A stretch of DNA of 64,000 nucleotides from Haloechinothrix_A salitolerans (GCF_039544105.1 NZ_BAABLA010000022.1), one strand, 5' to 3'. Counted from the first letter of the stretch, positions 44,171-53,788 are shown. The notes: generated from the sequence alone by a model not told the origin. Translations and numbers: made by a program.

Positions 44171-46264
44171 ATGCTGCCGGACAGCTGGCACCACTACCTT
44201 GTCGAGTTCGCCGACCCGACAACGGCCGAGCACACCGCCGCGACCCTGCTCGTACCCGCCCTCGACCAGGCCCAGCAGGACGGCGAACTCAACACGTGGT
44301 GGCACCTGCGCAAGACACCCGCCTGGCGACTGCGTTACCAACCGGTCAACCCCGAGACCAAAGCGGTCGACACGCTGCTGTCCGACCTGGAGGCCGATGG
44401 GCATCTCGCGCGCTGGACTCGCGGCATCTACGAACCCGAAACCCTTGCCTTCGGTGGACCCGCCGCGATGGACATCGCGCACTCGCTGTTTCACCATGAC
44501 AGCCGCCACTGCCTCGCCCGTGCCACGAAACCCGCTGCCTTGGGTCAGAGAGAGACCACCGTCCTGCTGTTCAGCTCGATGCTGCGCGCCGCCGGACTGG
44601 ACTGGTTCGAGCAGGGCGACGTCTGGGACAAGGTGGCTGCGCTCCGGCCCACCGCCCAACCCCACTCCAACAACTCTCCGCACACCGAGCGGTTGAGCCA
44701 AGCCGTGCGCCGACTGATGACGACCAACACGCACAAGGTCGCCGACGTCGCCCCCGACGTGGTTCCCGAGACCTGGTGGACAGCGTTCGACACGGCCGGC
44801 CGCCAACTCGCCGAACTCGCTCGCGCCGGACACCTCGAGCGTGGCCTGCGCGCCGTTCTGGCGCACCACTTCATCTTCCACGCCAACCGCGCCGGTCTCT
44901 CCGGCACCGACCAGGCCACCATCGCCGCGCTGGCCGTCGACACCGTTTTCCACAGCACGCCTACCCGGCAGGCACCAGCCGGGACCACCTCCAACACCGT
45001 TAGGGTTCCCGCAATGACAACCACCGTCAGTGACGCTTCCACCGGCTCCGCCGACGAGCTGCGTACCAAGCTCGCCGACCGCCTCGTCAAGGACGGCACC
45101 GTCCGCACCGACGCTGTGGAGGCCGCGTTCCGGCAGGTGCCCCGACACCTGTTCCTGCCCGACGTCCCCCTGATCGAGGCATACGCCGACGAGCCCGTCT
45201 ACACCAAACACGAGGGCGACGGCACCCGAATCAGCGCCGCGTCCCAGCCCAAGATCGTCGCCATGATGCTCGAACAGCTCGGCATCCAGCCCGGCGAGCG
45301 GCTGCTCGAACTCGGCGCGGCCACCGGCTACAACGCCGCCCTGATGGCCACCCTCACCGGCGCCGACGGGCATGTCACCACGATCGACATCGACGAGGAC
45401 CTCGTTGCCGGTGCCCGCGAGCACCTGGCCGCCGCCAGCATCAGCAACGTCGAGGCGGTCGCCGCCGACGGCGCGCTCGGCCACCCGGAGACCGCGCCTT
45501 TCGACCGCGTCATCGCCACCGTCGGCGCCCACGAGGTCCCGGCTGCCTGGCTCGACCAGCTCGCACCCTGCGGACGTCTGGTAGCTCCGGTGCGCCTGCG
45601 TGGTTGTGCCTCTCGCAGCATCGTCTTCGAACGCGACCAGGACGGCTGGCGCAGCCTGGGCAGCGAGATGGCGATCTTCATGCCGCTGCGTGGCCTTGGC
45701 GACGACGCTCGCCGCGTTCTGGACCTCACCGGCACCGGGGAGGTGACGCTGCAAATCCACAAGGACAACAACCACGCCACCGACCCGGACAACCTGACCG
45801 GGGTCTTCGAAAGCCCGGCCTGCGAAGTGTGGACCGGCGTGCACTTCGTCCCGATGGAATCCTTCGAATGGCTGGATCTCTGGCTGGCTTGCCACCTGCC
45901 CAACCCGCTGATGCGCATGGAGGTCGCCGCCGCCGCGAAGGAAAGCGGCCTTGTGCGGCCGATGTTCCCCTCGGTGGCGATGGCCACCACCGCCGCCGAT
46001 GGCAGCCTCGCCTACCTCACCATCCGCGCCGCTGACCCCGATCCGGACGGCGGCCGACGCTACGAGGTCGGCGTCATCGGCCACGGCCCCAACGCGCAGG
46101 AACTCGCCGAGCAGGTCTCGGTCGAGATCTCGACGTGGGACCAGGGCTTCCGCTCCAGCACCGTCCGATTCGCCATTCCCGACACCGCGCCCCAGCCGGA
46201 CACCAACCCCGGCTTCGTGGTCCTGGACCGCCCCACCAAGCCCATGACCGTCACCTGGGAGTGA
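44171..46264 (+). CDS. SpaB_C-methyltransferase fusion (FxLD system)
   Basis: A 697-residue two-domain protein. Residues 1-270 match the thiopeptide-type SpaB C-terminal domain (WHHYLVEFAD at the start, WWHLRKTPAWRLRYQ). Residues from about 295 form a PCMT-like SAM methyltransferase: FRQVPRHLFLP, LLELGAATGYN (motif I) and VTTIDIDEDL. Related enzymes methylate an Asp side chain in the peptide, leading to aspartimide or isoAsp. The fusion is typical for FxLD clusters. ATG 44171 is 45 bp after lanC. Confidence 0.9.
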   Translation: MLPDSWHHYLVEFADPTTAEHTAATLLVPALDQAQQDGELNTWWHLRKTPAWRLRYQPVNPETKAVDTLLSDLEADGHLARWTRGIYEPETLAFGGPAAMDIAHSLFHHDSRHCLARATKPAALGQRETTVLLFSSMLRAAGLDWFEQGDVWDKVAALRPTAQPHSNNSPHTERLSQAVRRLMTTNTHKVADVAPDVVPETWWTAFDTAGRQLAELARAGHLERGLRAVLAHHFIFHANRAGLSGTDQATIAALAVDTVFHSTPTRQAPAGTTSNTVRVPAMTTTVSDASTGSADELRTKLADRLVKDGTVRTDAVEAAFRQVPRHLFLPDVPLIEAYADEPVYTKHEGDGTRISAASQPKIVAMMLEQLGIQPGERLLELGAATGYNAALMATLTGADGHVTTIDIDEDLVAGAREHLAAASISNVEAVAADGALGHPETAPFDRVIATVGAHEVPAAWLDQLAPCGRLVAPVRLRGCASRSIVFERDQDGWRSLGSEMAIFMPLRGLGDDARRVLDLTGTGEVTLQIHKDNNHATDPDNLTGVFESPACEVWTGVHFVPMESFEWLDLWLACHLPNPLMRMEVAAAAKESGLVRPMFPSVAMATTAADGSLAYLTIRAADPDPDGGRRYEVGVIGHGPNAQELAEQVSVEISTWDQGFRSSTVRFAIPDTAPQPDTNPGFVVLDRPTKPMTVTWE

Positions 46265-47388
46265 CGCCCGTGGACCCCGCCGGCCAGTTCGCGCGCCGCT
46301 TCCCCCTCGTTGCCCGAACCCGCCCGGCCTGCCTCCCGCTGGCCCGGCGGGTGGCCGAGCTGTGCGACCGAGCACGCCAAGTCGAGCACAGCGGCGACCT
46401 CGCCGAAGCCGCCGCCGTGCACAACAACGCGGCGCTCATCGCCTCCGACTGCGGCCTGCCCGAACTGGCCCGGCGGTGGTGCCACCAGCAGGTGAACATC
46501 TACCTGCGCGTCCGCCCCTTGGGCGCGCAGGTAGCCCGGCTCGCTCTCGAACCGATCACCAACCTCGCCCGTCTTTACATCCGCGAGGGTCAGGGCGAGC
46601 GCGCCTTCGCGCTGATGGACACCCTGTTCACCGCGGTCTCCGCCCGAACTGACGCCATCGTCGACGGCATCGAGATCCCGGCCGAACTCACCGACTCCGC
46701 CGAGACGCACCAGCACATCCGCAGCTGGCTGTGGGCAGTCCTGCTGGCGACCGGTGGCCGCGCTCTGGCCGCAGCCGGCCGCTGGGCGGAGGCACGCGCC
46801 CGGCTCGACGCGTACAAGGGCGTCGGGCGACGGATGCTTGACGGTCGCCAGATCGCGGTCATCGCCCACGCCGTATCCAGGGACACCGACAGTGCCCTTG
46901 CCCTCCTGGCCGAGACAACACCAGGAGACCCCTGGGAGAACGCCGTGACTGCCTGCCTGACCATCCAGTGCACCTCGGGCGACGCCGACTTGGCCGCGCT
47001 CGTGAACCGGTACCACGGCCTCGACGTCTCCGCGCCAGGCTTGGCGGTCTTCCACACACGGCTCGGGTTGTCTTTCATTGACGCCATCGGCACTGTCGAC
47101 GATCCATCCGTCCGCCAGATCGCCGTCAATCTGATCGACCACGCCACCGCTACACGAGACGGATACGTCGCCCGCGACGTGCTCACCCACAATGGCTGCC
47201 GCGAACTGCTCACCGACTCCCAAGCACGCGAGATGGCCGACTTGGTAGAAGCGTGTGCACTCGGCAGCGGCACACTCCCTGCCCCGCTGCTGACAGACCT
47301 CACGACAGCACTCGCCTCCGCCGAAGAGGTCATGGCACGCAAGGTGAATGCGACGTCGTCCAACGTCAAACTTCCAGCAAGCTCGTGA
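46261..47388 (+). CDS. Helical (TPR-like) protein in lanthipeptide operon
   Basis: A 375-residue protein, mostly amphipathic helices (e.g. ARQVEHSGDLAEAAAVHNNA, ALAAAGRWAEARARLDAYKG), consistent with TPR repeats and no HTH. It overlaps the methyltransferase stop (GTGA). It resembles the C-terminal half of the XRE/TPR regulators, and might be a detached sensor or an immunity factor. Both are inferences. Confidence 0.75.
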   Translation: MTPVDPAGQFARRFPLVARTRPACLPLARRVAELCDRARQVEHSGDLAEAAAVHNNAALIASDCGLPELARRWCHQQVNIYLRVRPLGAQVARLALEPITNLARLYIREGQGERAFALMDTLFTAVSARTDAIVDGIEIPAELTDSAETHQHIRSWLWAVLLATGGRALAAAGRWAEARARLDAYKGVGRRMLDGRQIAVIAHAVSRDTDSALALLAETTPGDPWENAVTACLTIQCTSGDADLAALVNRYHGLDVSAPGLAVFHTRLGLSFIDAIGTVDDPSVRQIAVNLIDHATATRDGYVARDVLTHNGCRELLTDSQAREMADLVEACALGSGTLPAPLLTDLTTALASAEEVMARKVNATSSNVKLPASS

Positions 47389-47495
47389 TGCTGGTCCCAA
47401 TCGAAGCCGTTACACCACAACGGGTTTGGTTCCTCTGTCCGAGAAGTAGTCCGTGTCGATCATTAGCCAGTACTCGCCAACCCGACGACCGTTGA
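47388..47495 (+). CDS. Possible 35-residue peptide
   Basis: ATG 47388 overlaps the previous stop as TGATG; the peptide begins MLVPIEAVTPQRVWFLC and continues with PRSSPCRSLAST. Two Cys and many Ser/Thr near the C-terminus recall a modified peptide core, but no FxLD box is present and there is no ribosome site of its own. Could be chance. Confidence 0.25.
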   Translation: MLVPIEAVTPQRVWFLCPRSSPCRSLASTRQPDDR

Positions 47496-47508
47496 CACGA
47501 AGGAACCG

Positions 47509-48729
47509 ATGCACACCACCACTACTTCGCCGGAAGCGTTGCGTGCGGCAATGGTCGAGAGAATCCGGAAAGCCGGACACGCGCAGCGAAGCGAAGTCGA
47601 GCGGGTCCTGCTCGACACACCGCGGCACGAGTTCGTACCGGACGCCGACCTGGCGGTCACCTACGACCCGTGGCAGGCGGTAGTCACCCATCGCTTCGAC
47701 GACGGCCGGTCGTTGTCCTGTGCGTCGGCGCCGTGGCTGGTCGCGGCCATGCTCGACCAACTCGACGTCCAACCGGGCAACCGCATCCTCGAGATCGGCG
47801 CGGGAACCGGGTACAACGCCAGCCTGCTTGCCCAGCTGACCGGCCGCGCGGACCTGGTGACCACCATCGACATCGACCCGGACGTCACCGCGAAAGCCTC
47901 ACAAGCGCTGGCCGCCACGGGCTACGGCGACGTTCACGTGATCACCGGCGACGGCGGGCACGGCTACCCCGACCACGCCCCGTACGACCGCATGATCGCC
48001 ACCGTCTCGCCTTGGGACATACCCGCCCCGTGGTGGCAGCAACTTGCCCCCGGAGCACGGCTGGTCGCCCCGCTGCGGTGGCGCGGCCAGGGACGTAGCG
48101 TCAGCTTCACCTACACCGACGGCCGCCTTGTCTCCGACTCGCTGCACCTGTGCGGCTTCGTGTACCTCCGCGGGGAGACCGAGGGCGAGCTCAGCGGCCC
48201 GATTACCGCCGACGACAAGGTGAAGCTCCACTGGGACCGCGACCAAGCCGTGGACCTCAACACACTGGGTGGAGTGCTCGACCAGCCACGCGTCACGGCC
48301 TGGTCCGGCATCACCATTGCGCCCAACGAGGGCCATGACGGGTTCTGGCTACGGCTTACCGTCACCGACCAGCGCGTATGCCGCATCAGCGCGCACCCGG
48401 ACGCTATCCCGGAGGTAGTCAACCCGATCGGCGGGTACTGGCGCCCGGCGCTGGTTGACGGCGGCTCGCTCGTCTACCTGACGGCTCGCAGGCTGGAGAC
48501 CGGCGACGATGTGCACTGGGAATTGGGTGCGATCGGTCATGGCCCCGCCGCTACCGAGCTGACCGAGCACCTGTGTGACGAGGCCCGAGCCTGGTCTCCC
48601 GAACGCGATCACTACGAGCCCAGGCTGGTCATCTACCCCGCAGACATCCCGGACAGCGAGCTTGGCCGCCCCGTTTTCGAGAAGACTCACAGCAGGTTCG
48701 TGTTCACCTACGACTGCATCTCCGAGTGA
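47509..48729 (+). CDS. PCMT-like methyltransferase (second, stand-alone)
   Basis: A 406-residue SAM-dependent enzyme of the protein-L-isoaspartate methyltransferase type: LLDTPRHEFVPDAD, ILEIGAGTGYNA (motif I, about 94-105), VTTIDIDPDV. It parallels the methyltransferase domain of the 44171 gene but lacks SpaB_C. ATG 47509 follows AAGGA. It may act on the same Asp or on a different peptide. Confidence 0.87.
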   Translation: MHTTTTSPEALRAAMVERIRKAGHAQRSEVERVLLDTPRHEFVPDADLAVTYDPWQAVVTHRFDDGRSLSCASAPWLVAAMLDQLDVQPGNRILEIGAGTGYNASLLAQLTGRADLVTTIDIDPDVTAKASQALAATGYGDVHVITGDGGHGYPDHAPYDRMIATVSPWDIPAPWWQQLAPGARLVAPLRWRGQGRSVSFTYTDGRLVSDSLHLCGFVYLRGETEGELSGPITADDKVKLHWDRDQAVDLNTLGGVLDQPRVTAWSGITIAPNEGHDGFWLRLTVTDQRVCRISAHPDAIPEVVNPIGGYWRPALVDGGSLVYLTARRLETGDDVHWELGAIGHGPAATELTEHLCDEARAWSPERDHYEPRLVIYPADIPDSELGRPVFEKTHSRFVFTYDCISE

Positions 48730-48781
48730 CCCCGACGGAGGCACCAACCGACGAGGCAGACCGGTCTGATCTCATGGGGGA

Positions 48782-49426
48782 ATGGTCAGCGCGGTGGTGT
48801 TCGACGTGGGTGAAACTCTGCTGGACGATTCACGTGAGTGGCGTGCGTGGGCCGACTGGGTGGGGGTGTCTCCACATACGTTCTCGACCGTGCTCGGCGC
48901 TGTGACGGCGGCGGGCCGGGACAACGCCGAGACGTTCGAGTACTTCCGCCCCGGCTTTGACCTGGCCCGTGAGCGACAGTTGCGGGAGGAGGCCGGGCGC
49001 GGGGAGCAGATCGACGACAGCGATCTGTACCCGGACGTACGGCCCAGCCTGGCGGCCCTCCGCGCAGGAGGTTTGTGGGTCGGTGTCGCCGGCAATCAGA
49101 CCCCGCGAGCTGCTCAGCTGCTGCGGGCATTGGACTTGCCCGTGGACTACGTCGGCACGTCCGGCGAATGGGGTGTGGCGAAGCCGAACCCCGGCTTCTT
49201 CGAACGGGTCGTCGAGGTCGCACCCGGCCCGGCCGACCAGATCGTGTACGTCGGTGACCACCGCGACAACGACGTGCTGCCCGCGAAGGCGGCCGGTCTC
49301 CGTGCAGCATTGATCCGGCGCGGCCCATGGGGATACCTCTGGGCCGACGACCCGGTGGCGAGGGAGAGCGCCGATTGGGTGATCGACTCGCTCGCCGAGC
49401 TGCCCGCCCTTCTTCTCGACCAGTAG
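48782..49426 (+). CDS. HAD-superfamily hydrolase
   Basis: A 214-residue phosphatase-like protein. Motif I VVFDVGETLLD has the nucleophile Asp8, but the second Asp of DxD is Gly as in many HAD subfamily members; KPNPGFF (motif III Lys) and VGDHRDND (motif IV) are present. Substrate unknown. It lies 52 bp after the methyltransferase. Confidence 0.85.
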   Translation: MVSAVVFDVGETLLDDSREWRAWADWVGVSPHTFSTVLGAVTAAGRDNAETFEYFRPGFDLARERQLREEAGRGEQIDDSDLYPDVRPSLAALRAGGLWVGVAGNQTPRAAQLLRALDLPVDYVGTSGEWGVAKPNPGFFERVVEVAPGPADQIVYVGDHRDNDVLPAKAAGLRAALIRRGPWGYLWADDPVARESADWVIDSLAELPALLLDQ

Positions 49427-49437
49427 CCCGGCAGCCG

Positions 49438-50715
49438 TCAACGCGCGCGAGCCCAGGCAGCCAACTCCAATAGGCGGTCATCTGGTGACCCGTGGGTTCG
49501 CAGCAGCGCCGACAGCGTCTGCCGAACCTGGGGGTGCTCGCGAACGTGCTGCGGGGCGACCCGACGGGCGGCTTCCAGCCCGAGGTAGGCGTCCTGGTGG
49601 TGGCCAAGGCGAAGCTGGGCGCGAGCGAGGTCGATGTAGTAGTGCGAGCGCCGTTCGGCAGGGAGATGACTTGGTGGGTGCCAGGATGCCGCTCGCTCCA
49701 CCGCCGCTGGGCTGTCGCCCAGCTCGACGGCGACCGCGAGCTCGTGGATGCGTACCGACGCTGGTCCGAAGGCCGTGCCGAAGTAGACACCTTCAGGCAC
49801 CTGCCGGGCGGCTCGATGAGCCTCGCCGAGGTGATCCCACGCGGCGTCGGGCTTGCCAGCGCGGCCGGCGACGACAGCGGCTCGCATGTGCAGGGCGCCG
49901 AAGGCCGCGGCGGAGGACGCCGACGCGCTGAGGTCAGCCGACAGATCGTCCGCCGCGGCCATCAGCAGCCGCGAGGCCGACGCCAGGTCGCCCGTGGCGA
50001 AGAAGGTCTCGGTGCGCACGTAGGCGACAGCGGCCACCAGCAGCGGATCCTCGGCTGCCAGGGCGGACACGCGCATGAGGTCGATGATCCGGGCCGAGAG
50101 GTCGAGGTAGCCGAACTTGTAAGCCACACCATCGGCTGCCCGGAAGGCGAGAGTCAGCAGCATGGCGGTGTCGCGTGCACCGTGCCGGGCATCGGCGTGC
50201 GCCCGCGCCAGCTCGGAAATCAGGCCGGGCAGACGCCACGCCATCTCGACATAGCGCGCCTGCAGGCGGTGCTCGATCATTCCTGCGACCTCGGCTGCGA
50301 GTTCGGCGAAGGAACGGGTCGGACCGTCGTCCGGGAGATCGATGCTGTCGAGCGCCCGCCGCAGCTGCGGGATGGCGGCGTGCACAGCGTCATCACCGGA
50401 GAACACGTTGACCATTCCCGGCTGATGATCAGCGAGAGGCGCGGAGAATGAAGGACCGGGCGTGAGGAATGGTTCGAGAACGGCTGACGGATTTGTGTGC
50501 CGTTTCGTTCGCCGGAGCAGGTCGTCGAGATGATCTAGGCTGACGTCCAGTGCTGTGGCAAGGTCGGGACGTTGCCACGGTTGGGGAGACTGCACACCGC
50601 GTTCCCAACGCCCGACGGTGGTTCGGTCGACACCCAGCTTGTCGGCGAAGGTCTCCTGCGTGTACCCAGCGGCGTGGCGGCAGTCGGCCAACGGGCTGGA
50701 CGGTTGGATCGCCAT
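49438..50715 (-). CDS. XRE-family regulator with TPR-like C-domain
   Basis: A 425-residue regulator. HTH at 12-48 (AAGYTQETFADKLGVDRTTV), then long helical repeats (e.g. FRAADGVAYKFGYLDLSARI). No Arg-Arg hydrophobic segment here. It is divergent from the NB-ARC operon; operator copy 3 starts only 68 bp from its start codon, so it is the best placed of the paralogues to bind that element. Confidence 0.87.
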   Translation of the reverse strand: MAIQPSSPLADCRHAAGYTQETFADKLGVDRTTVGRWERGVQSPQPWQRPDLATALDVSLDHLDDLLRRTKRHTNPSAVLEPFLTPGPSFSAPLADHQPGMVNVFSGDDAVHAAIPQLRRALDSIDLPDDGPTRSFAELAAEVAGMIEHRLQARYVEMAWRLPGLISELARAHADARHGARDTAMLLTLAFRAADGVAYKFGYLDLSARIIDLMRVSALAAEDPLLVAAVAYVRTETFFATGDLASASRLLMAAADDLSADLSASASSAAAFGALHMRAAVVAGRAGKPDAAWDHLGEAHRAARQVPEGVYFGTAFGPASVRIHELAVAVELGDSPAAVERAASWHPPSHLPAERRSHYYIDLARAQLRLGHHQDAYLGLEAARRVAPQHVREHPQVRQTLSALLRTHGSPDDRLLELAAWARAR

Positions 50716-50782
50716 CTCCTCACCCCCTGGTGTGCGGCTGTCACGCTACCCGGTCCGGTTAGCGCAGCTCACGAGGGTCAAC

Positions 50783-50822
50783 GCCGCATCAGCGCCTCAT
50801 CGCCGCCCCACCTGCGCTCTGG
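50783..50822 (+). promoter_or_regulatory. Tandem-heptamer operator, copy 3
   Basis: GCCGCAT (50783), GCCTCAT (50794), GCCCCAC (50805) at 11-bp spacing and GCTCTGG at 50816. Between a divergent XRE/TPR gene and the NB-ARC operon, 170 bp before the small ORF at 50993. Confidence 0.75.
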
Positions 50823-50992
50823 TGGCCGACGGCAGCGGGCGATCTACTGGCGTTCGACAACACCGGCACGGCAGCGGAACTGGGGAGCCACGATTCCTGC
50901 CCGTTCAGTATTCGGCACCTGTTCTCCCGGAAATGACTCATTCCTTGGCAATGTCGCGCAACAAGAACGCCGTGGTGAAAGCGGGATCACCA

Positions 50993-51081
50993 TGAGCACC
51001 CCCGTGATCCGCCGCAAGGCCCAATTCCACATGGCGCTCCCTGCGCGCCTCGCCGTCGGCGTACTCGGAGCACCGAGGTGA
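50993..51081 (+). CDS. Small basic leader ORF
   Basis: A possible 29-residue peptide starting MSTPVIRRKAQFHMALPARL. Its stop overlaps the GTG of the NB-ARC gene. Like the peptide at 22870, it would be the first ORF after an operator copy. Weak ribosome site (GCGGGA). Confidence 0.35.
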
Positions 51082-53255
51082 CCGTGCCTGGGCACCGCAA
51101 CGACGTCGATGGGACGGTGAGCGGATCCGTTCTGCAAGCGCGCACCGTGATCGCTCACACGATCGCCATGGGGCAACAGGCCGCGCGGACGCCGACCCCG
51201 CACCAGTTGCCGCCCCCACATCCGGTGTGGACGAACCGCGCCCGAGAGCTGGCCACACTCGATGAACTCGCCGCTCGAGCGACCTCGACCAGGGCGCTGC
51301 TGACCGGGCTGGCAGGCATCGGCAAGACCGAACTGGCGGTCCGCTGGCTCCTCGGTCAGCGCGCTGGCCACCCGGACGGCGAGTTGTACGCGGATCTGAG
51401 CGCGTGGCGTGATCAACCGCCCGTTCGTCCTCACCAGGTGCTGGCAGGCTGGCTTCGAGCCCTCGGCATCCCGCCAGGCGACCTGCCTGATGACCCGGCC
51501 GAACTGACCGCGCTCTATCGCAGTGTCACCGCCGAGAAGTCGCTCCTGGTCCTGGTGGACAACGTCTTCTCGGCCGAGCAGGTCCGCCTTCTGATCCCGG
51601 CATCGCCGAGCAGTACCGTCCTCGCCACCAGCCGCCGCCAGCTGCGCGGGCTTCTTCTCGCCGGGTTCCATCCGGTGGATCTGACCTACTTCACCCCGGA
51701 CGCGGGCGGCACTCTGCTGGCCGCGCTACTCGGCCAGCCGCCGCCCGGCGAGCAGAGCGAGCTTCGAGCCTTGGCCTCGCGGTGCCACGGTCACCCGTTC
51801 GCCTTGGCTGTGGCCGGCGTGCACCTGGCCGCGAACCCACACCGCAGCCCGGCCGACCTGATCACCCGTCTCAACACCGACCACGGCGCCACCCTGGCCT
51901 TGCACGTGGACGAGGCATCCGTGGGAGGAATCCTCGACATGAGCTACGACGACCTCGACGCCGACACCGCGCGCTTGTACCGGCTCCTGGCCGTGCACCC
52001 CGGCGCCGAGTTCACCGCCGACCCGCTCGCCGCAGCCCTCGACCAGCCCGTCGCCGAGGTCGAACATGGGCTGACCCGGCTGGCGGATGCCCACCTCGTC
52101 ACCGCGGTGGCCGCCGGCCGCTTCCGCCAGCACGACTTGCCGCGCGAGCACGCCCAGGCACTGGCCGAGCAACATGACGACAAGAGCGTGCGTCGGGCCA
52201 CTCTTCGCAGCATGATCGAGTGGTATCTACGACGCACCGCTGCCGCCGACATGGCGATCAACCCTCGATCGCGGCGGTTCAGCCCGGTGTACGAACAGCT
52301 GGACACCGAGCCGTTCTCCAACGTCGAACTTGCTCTGAACTGGTTCACCCTCGAACGGGCGAACGTGCTTGCATCCCAATACCTCGCCGCACAGCAGGGC
52401 TGGGACGGGCTGGTGTTCCAGCTTGCCGAAGCCGTCTGGAACCCCTTGCGCCCCAGCTACTTCGCCGACGACCTGGTCCAGACGCAACAGCTCGGCATCG
52501 TCTCCGCCCAGCACTGCAAGCACATCCTCGAAGCGGTGTTCCTGACCCGGCTGGGGTTCGGCGAGTCCAACCGCGCCCACCACGACGCGGCGATCACGGC
52601 CTGCACCACGGCGATCGAGCGAGCAACCGCATTCGGCGACAGCTGGATACAGGCGGCGGCCCTATCCACCCGAGCGCGCGCGTTGACAGCTTCCGGGCAA
52701 CCGCGTACCGCGCTGGAGGATCTCGGCAGCGCCCTGAACCTCGACGAGCAACGGGGCGACCGCCGCAGCATCGCCCTGCGGCATCGGCGAATCGGCCAGG
52801 CATACGCTCACCCCGAGATCGCCGATTTCCCCCAAGCCATATGGCACCTGCGCGAAGCCGCCGACCTGATGGAAGCCCTGGGTGACCAGTCCGGCCATGC
52901 CCGAGTGATCACCTACCTGGCCGAGGTCCACGTCGCGGCTCGGCAACCGGACGCCGCGCTGTTCACCCTCCGCCGGATCGACAACACCTTGGCGTCCTGC
53001 GGTTCGTCGCGCTACCGAGGTCACGCCTACACCGTCATGGGCAGGGCGCACGCCCAGCTCGGCAACAACGCGGACGCGGATCGCTGCTACGGCAACGCGC
53101 TGGCACTCTTCGCCGACGCTGGACCGGGCGCGGCGGCCGATCGCGAGGCTGTGCTGAAGCTCCGCGACGAACTCGACGACACGGCGACCCACGGCTCGCA
53201 TGTGGATGCTCCTGGCGCAGAAGACGAGAACACGGAAGGAAATGCGAACAAATGA
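51078..53255 (+). CDS. NB-ARC ATPase with TPR repeats (AfsR-like, no SARP domain)
   Basis: A 725-residue STAND protein. Residues 8-30 hold the NxxxGxVxQA-like lead-in common in actinobacteria. P-loop GLAGIGKT is at 77-84, LLVLVDNV is the Walker-B region, TSRRQL the sensor. A winged-helix region follows and from about 480 TPR helices (NRAHHDAAITACTTAIERAT). It resembles AfsR without the N-terminal DNA-binding domain, so it may signal through partner proteins. GTG 51078 start. Confidence 0.88.
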   Translation: MTVPGHRNDVDGTVSGSVLQARTVIAHTIAMGQQAARTPTPHQLPPPHPVWTNRARELATLDELAARATSTRALLTGLAGIGKTELAVRWLLGQRAGHPDGELYADLSAWRDQPPVRPHQVLAGWLRALGIPPGDLPDDPAELTALYRSVTAEKSLLVLVDNVFSAEQVRLLIPASPSSTVLATSRRQLRGLLLAGFHPVDLTYFTPDAGGTLLAALLGQPPPGEQSELRALASRCHGHPFALAVAGVHLAANPHRSPADLITRLNTDHGATLALHVDEASVGGILDMSYDDLDADTARLYRLLAVHPGAEFTADPLAAALDQPVAEVEHGLTRLADAHLVTAVAAGRFRQHDLPREHAQALAEQHDDKSVRRATLRSMIEWYLRRTAAADMAINPRSRRFSPVYEQLDTEPFSNVELALNWFTLERANVLASQYLAAQQGWDGLVFQLAEAVWNPLRPSYFADDLVQTQQLGIVSAQHCKHILEAVFLTRLGFGESNRAHHDAAITACTTAIERATAFGDSWIQAAALSTRARALTASGQPRTALEDLGSALNLDEQRGDRRSIALRHRRIGQAYAHPEIADFPQAIWHLREAADLMEALGDQSGHARVITYLAEVHVAARQPDAALFTLRRIDNTLASCGSSRYRGHAYTVMGRAHAQLGNNADADRCYGNALALFADAGPGAAADREAVLKLRDELDDTATHGSHVDAPGAEDENTEGNANK

Positions 53256-53506
53256 TCATCCCGATTCTGACAATCCTGTACGTCGGCGTCGCTGTAGGCG
53301 TCAGCGCGGTTGTCTGGAGCCGCACTCGCGGCACATGGGCCGCCGGAAAACTCAGCTCTCATGTCGCCCGATGCGTGGTCCTCACGATCGTCGTCGGGGC
53401 GTCGTGGCCGGCGGCCGTGCTCCTCGCCGCGGCCTATGAACTCCCGGCAGCCCGCGAGGTCATTGACCGCCTCGTCTTCGGCCCCTCCACGAACGGCAAT
53501 GCCTGA
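53252..53506 (+). CDS. Small membrane protein
   Basis: An 84-residue protein with two hydrophobic helices (IPILTILYVGVAVGVSAVVW and VVLTIVVGASWPAAVLLAAA). ATG overlaps the NB-ARC stop (ATGA), so it is probably its membrane partner. Function unknown. Confidence 0.65.
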   Translation: MIIPILTILYVGVAVGVSAVVWSRTRGTWAAGKLSSHVARCVVLTIVVGASWPAAVLLAAAYELPAAREVIDRLVFGPSTNGNA

Positions 53507-53524
53507 CCTGGGAAGTGGTCGGTC

Positions 53525-53788
53525 ATGCCAACAGTGACGAAGGTTGAGAAGGGGAAGCGGATCACCGGATCCGCGCGGACTCGCATGGGCGCGGACCTGA
53601 AGAAGAAGTACGAGAAGGGTGCCAGCATCCGCACCTTGGCCAGGCTGACCGGCCGCTCGTACGGCTTCGTACACCGAATCCTGTCCGAGTCCGGAGTCCA
53701 GCTGCGAGCACGCGGCGGCGGTCCCCACCGTCGGCGCAGCCAAGCCACGCGGACCGCGCGCTCGAGTCGGCAGATCGGAGCCGGGTAG
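53525..53788 (+). CDS. Small HTH protein
   Basis: An 87-residue basic protein: LKKKYEKGASIRTLARLTGR and SYGFVHRILSESGVQLRARG form a helix-turn-helix of a type common in actinomycetes. The tail is rich in Arg. It is directly followed by an RbpA-like gene with no gap. Confidence 0.75.
   Translation: MPTVTKVEKGKRITGSARTRMGADLKKKYEKGASIRTLARLTGRSYGFVHRILSESGVQLRARGGGPHRRRSQATRTARSSRQIGAG

Noticed and set aside
43388..46375. A 995-codon minus-strand frame
   Set aside because: It is antisense to lanC and the methyltransferase fusion, has low-complexity composition and no recognised motif.
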